Shown piece by piece: positions 5,097 through 6,865 of a DNA stretch of 6,865 nucleotides. Each line of letters starts with the position of its first letter. The first letter of the stretch is position 1. The notes beneath the pieces were generated by a model, which made no database searches, had not been told where the DNA came from, and saw only the letters and a list, made by a program, of their open reading frames with translations. The DNA lies in NCBI GenBank assembly GCA_030550695.1, contig JAUQOX010000160.1:1-6865 (forward strand), given 5' to 3'. This stretch comes from Gemmatimonadota bacterium. GTDB lineage: Bacteria > Gemmatimonadota > Gemmatimonadetes > Longimicrobiales > Gaopeijiaceae. Position numbers and translations under genes: made by a program.

Positions 5097-6865
5097 ATGC
5101 TTTCTCCCTACCGCCCGTTCCGCAGGAACTCCTGGCGGCCCGCCCTGGCCGCGGTAGCCGCGCTGTTCCTGGCCATGCCGAAGCCCCAGGGGGTCCTGGC
5201 CCAGGGGACCCGGATGCTTCGGATGCCCACGGTGAGCCGGACCCACATCGTCTTCGTCCACGCCAACGATCTGTGGATCGTGGGGAGGGAGGGAGGGGAG
5301 GCCCGGCGCCTCACCACCGGCCAGGGCGCGGAGACCTCGCCCAAGTTCTCGCCCGACGGCCGCTGGATCGCCTTCAGCGCCGATTACGACGGGAACACCG
5401 ACGTCTACGTGATTCCTGCCCAAGGGGGAGAGCCGCGGCGCCTGACCTGGCACCCGGGGGCGGACATCGTCCAGGGCTGGACCCCCGACGGCCGCGCCGT
5501 CCTCTTCCAATCCGGACGGGAAGCCCACCCCACGGCGAACACGAAGTTCTTCACGGTTCCCCTGGAGGGGGGGCTGCCCAAGGCGCTGCCCATCCACCGG
5601 GCCCTGAGCGGCGAGATCTCTCCCGACGGGCGGTTCCTCGCCTACCAGGAGGTGGGCTTTTGGGATCCGGAATGGAGGAACTACCGGGGGGGACAGGCCC
5701 AGCCCATTTCCGTGGTGGATCTGGAAACCCTGGACCGGGTGTTCACCCCCTGGGAGGGTGAGCGGCAGATGTCGCCGGTGTGGTCGGGTGGGGTGGTGTA
5801 CTACCTCAGCGAACGGGACTGGGCCACCAACGTGTGGTCGTGGGATCCGCGGACGGGCCAGGAAAGACAGCTGACCCGCCACGCCGACTTCGACGTGAAG
5901 AGTCTGGGTGCCGGCGGGGGGGTCATCGTCTATGAACAGGCGGGATACCTCCACGAGCTGGACCCCGCCTCGGGGAGAAGCCGGCAACTGGAGATCCGGG
6001 TGGCGGGGGACATGACCTGGGCGATGCCCCGGTGGCACGAAGTGCCGGCCACGGGCCTCACCAATGCCCGGTTGTCTCCTACGGGGAAGCGGGCCTTGTT
6101 CGAGTACCGGGGGGAGATTTTCACGGTACCGGTGGATCAGGGAAGCTGGAGGAACCTCACCCGTTCGCCGGGGGTGGCCGACCGGCACCCCGTCTGGTCC
6201 CCGGACGGGGAAAAGATCGCCTGGTTCAGCGACGAAGGAGGAGAGTACGGGTTGGTGGTGGCCGATCAGGACGGGGCTCATCCCCGGAGGATCCCGCTCC
6301 CCGAGCCCTCCTTCTTCTTCGTCCCCGCCTGGTCGCCGGACGGAAAACACCTGGCCTTCACCGACACCCACTATCGTCTGTGGGTTCTGGAACTGGCCAC
6401 GGGCAAGGCCACCCTGGTGGACACGGACCGCTTCGCCCACCCCGAGCGCTCCATGAATCCGGTGTGGTCGCCCGACTCCCGGTGGCTGGCCTACGCCCGT
6501 CGGCTGGACAACCAGTTCCGGGCCATCTTCCTCTACGATTTGCGGACGGGGGGCACCCATCGCCTCACGGACGGAATGGCCGACGCCATCAGCCCCGTCT
6601 GGGACGCCTCCGGGAAGTATCTCTATTTTCTGGCCTCCACGGACTACGGCCTCAACACGGGCTGGCTGGACATGACCAGCTATGACCGGCCGGTGACCCG
6701 CTCCCTGTATGTGGTGCTCCTCAGGGCGGACGAGGCTTCGCCGTTTTTGCCCAAGAGCGACGAGGAGAAGGGAGCCGCCTCCGACACGGCCGCCGCCCGG
6801 GGGGGGGCGGGGCGGGGCGGGGGCGGAGGGAGCGGCGCCGCCGGCCGCGGGTCCGGCGGCGCTTC
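5097..6865 (+). CDS. Secreted tricorn-like protease (S41 family), N-terminal propeller part, cut by window end
   Basis: The frame opens at ATG 5097 and has no stop before the edge: 589 codons plus two bases. Related bacterial tricorn-like proteins are about 1000-1100 residues and end with PDZ and tail-specific (S41) protease domains, which would lie outside. Seen: a Sec signal peptide (Arg-rich n-region, hydrophobic 16-26, likely cut after VLA at 35), so periplasmic or secreted. Then WD40/PD40-type beta-propeller blades marked by SPDG-like turns: FSPDGRWIAFSADYDGNTDVY (84-104, written here without its neighbours), WTPDGRAVLF (128-137), ISPDGRFLAY (174-183), LSPTGKRALF (326-335), WSPDGEKIAWFSD (367-379), WSPDGKHLAFTD (412-423), WSPDSRWLAYAR (457-468) and WDASGKYLYFLAS (502-514). 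DRPVTRSLYVVLL (530-542) and SPFLPKSDEEK (548-558) are, from memory, typical of bacterial tricorn-like S41 proteins. A Gly/Ala/Arg linker (565-589) follows. The catalytic part is unseen, so a catalytically dead or TolB-like homologue is possible but less likely. Confidence 0.85.
   Translation, partial: MLSPYRPFRRNSWRPALAAVAALFLAMPKPQGVLAQGTRMLRMPTVSRTHIVFVHANDLWIVGREGGEARRLTTGQGAETSPKFSPDGRWIAFSADYDGNTDVYVIPAQGGEPRRLTWHPGADIVQGWTPDGRAVLFQSGREAHPTANTKFFTVPLEGGLPKALPIHRALSGEISPDGRFLAYQEVGFWDPEWRNYRGGQAQPISVVDLETLDRVFTPWEGERQMSPVWSGGVVYYLSERDWATNVWSWDPRTGQERQLTRHADFDVKSLGAGGGVIVYEQAGYLHELDPASGRSRQLEIRVAGDMTWAMPRWHEVPATGLTNARLSPTGKRALFEYRGEIFTVPVDQGSWRNLTRSPGVADRHPVWSPDGEKIAWFSDEGGEYGLVVADQDGAHPRRIPLPEPSFFFVPAWSPDGKHLAFTDTHYRLWVLELATGKATLVDTDRFAHPERSMNPVWSPDSRWLAYARRLDNQFRAIFLYDLRTGGTHRLTDGMADAISPVWDASGKYLYFLASTDYGLNTGWLDMTSYDRPVTRSLYVVLLRADEASPFLPKSDEEKGAASDTAAARGGAGRGGGGGSGAAGRGSGGA
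6799..6823 (+). other. Strong G-quadruplex motif with G9 homopolymer inside the tricorn-like gene
   Basis: G-runs of 9 (6799-6807), 4 (6809-6812), 4 (6814-6817) and 5 (6819-6823) are separated by single C bases. This is a near-ideal short-loop quadruplex pattern on the coding strand, hence also in the mRNA. It encodes the Arg/Gly/Ala linker from about residue 568. The G9 run is also a site where replication slippage or sequencing errors are likely. Confidence 0.6.

Noticed and set aside
5082..6560. Minus-strand frame of 492 codons antisense to the tricorn-like gene
   Set aside because: The plus frame has a perfect ribosome site, a signal peptide and repeated propeller motifs; the antisense frame has none of these.

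Overview
The window is GC-rich bacterial DNA (clearly above 60% GC by eye) that is almost entirely coding. Three genes lie head-to-tail on the minus strand and one divergent, incomplete gene runs off the right edge on the plus strand. No tRNA, rRNA, CRISPR array, insertion sequence, integrase or phage gene was seen. The host is probably a high-GC Gram-negative-type bacterium: two exported proteins, one with a lipobox-like Cys, and a periplasmic-type tricorn-like protein of a kind common in Acidobacteriota, Gemmatimonadota and Bacteroidota. GC content and gene style suggest Acidobacteriota or Gemmatimonadota, but this is inference; nothing here fixes the taxon.

Layout, read in the direction of transcription from the right. 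A 190-bp divergent intergenic region (4906-5096) feeds two units. Leftward: guaA (4905-3091, GMP synthase, last step of GMP synthesis), 11 nt, a predicted exported metal-dependent amidohydrolase of the YtcJ/amidohydrolase-3 type (3079-1349), 36 nt, and rlmI (1312-89, 23S rRNA m5C methyltransferase). The short gaps suggest one transcript. It ends in an 88-bp GC-rich tail with inverted repeats and G-runs that may aid termination. Rightward: a signal-peptide-bearing tricorn-like/S41-type protein (5097 to beyond 6865), with only the beta-propeller half present.

Functionally this looks like ordinary accessory and housekeeping content: nucleotide synthesis, rRNA modification, and two envelope or periplasmic hydrolases. 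No new multi-gene system is evident. The points that deserve a second look are: GuaA has the long, two-module C-terminal architecture of human GMP synthetase rather than the compact Escherichia coli form; its amidotransferase active site reads His-Ala-Glu instead of His-Pro-Glu; and the tricorn-like gene carries a G9 run inside a very strong G-quadruplex motif that encodes a Gly-rich linker.
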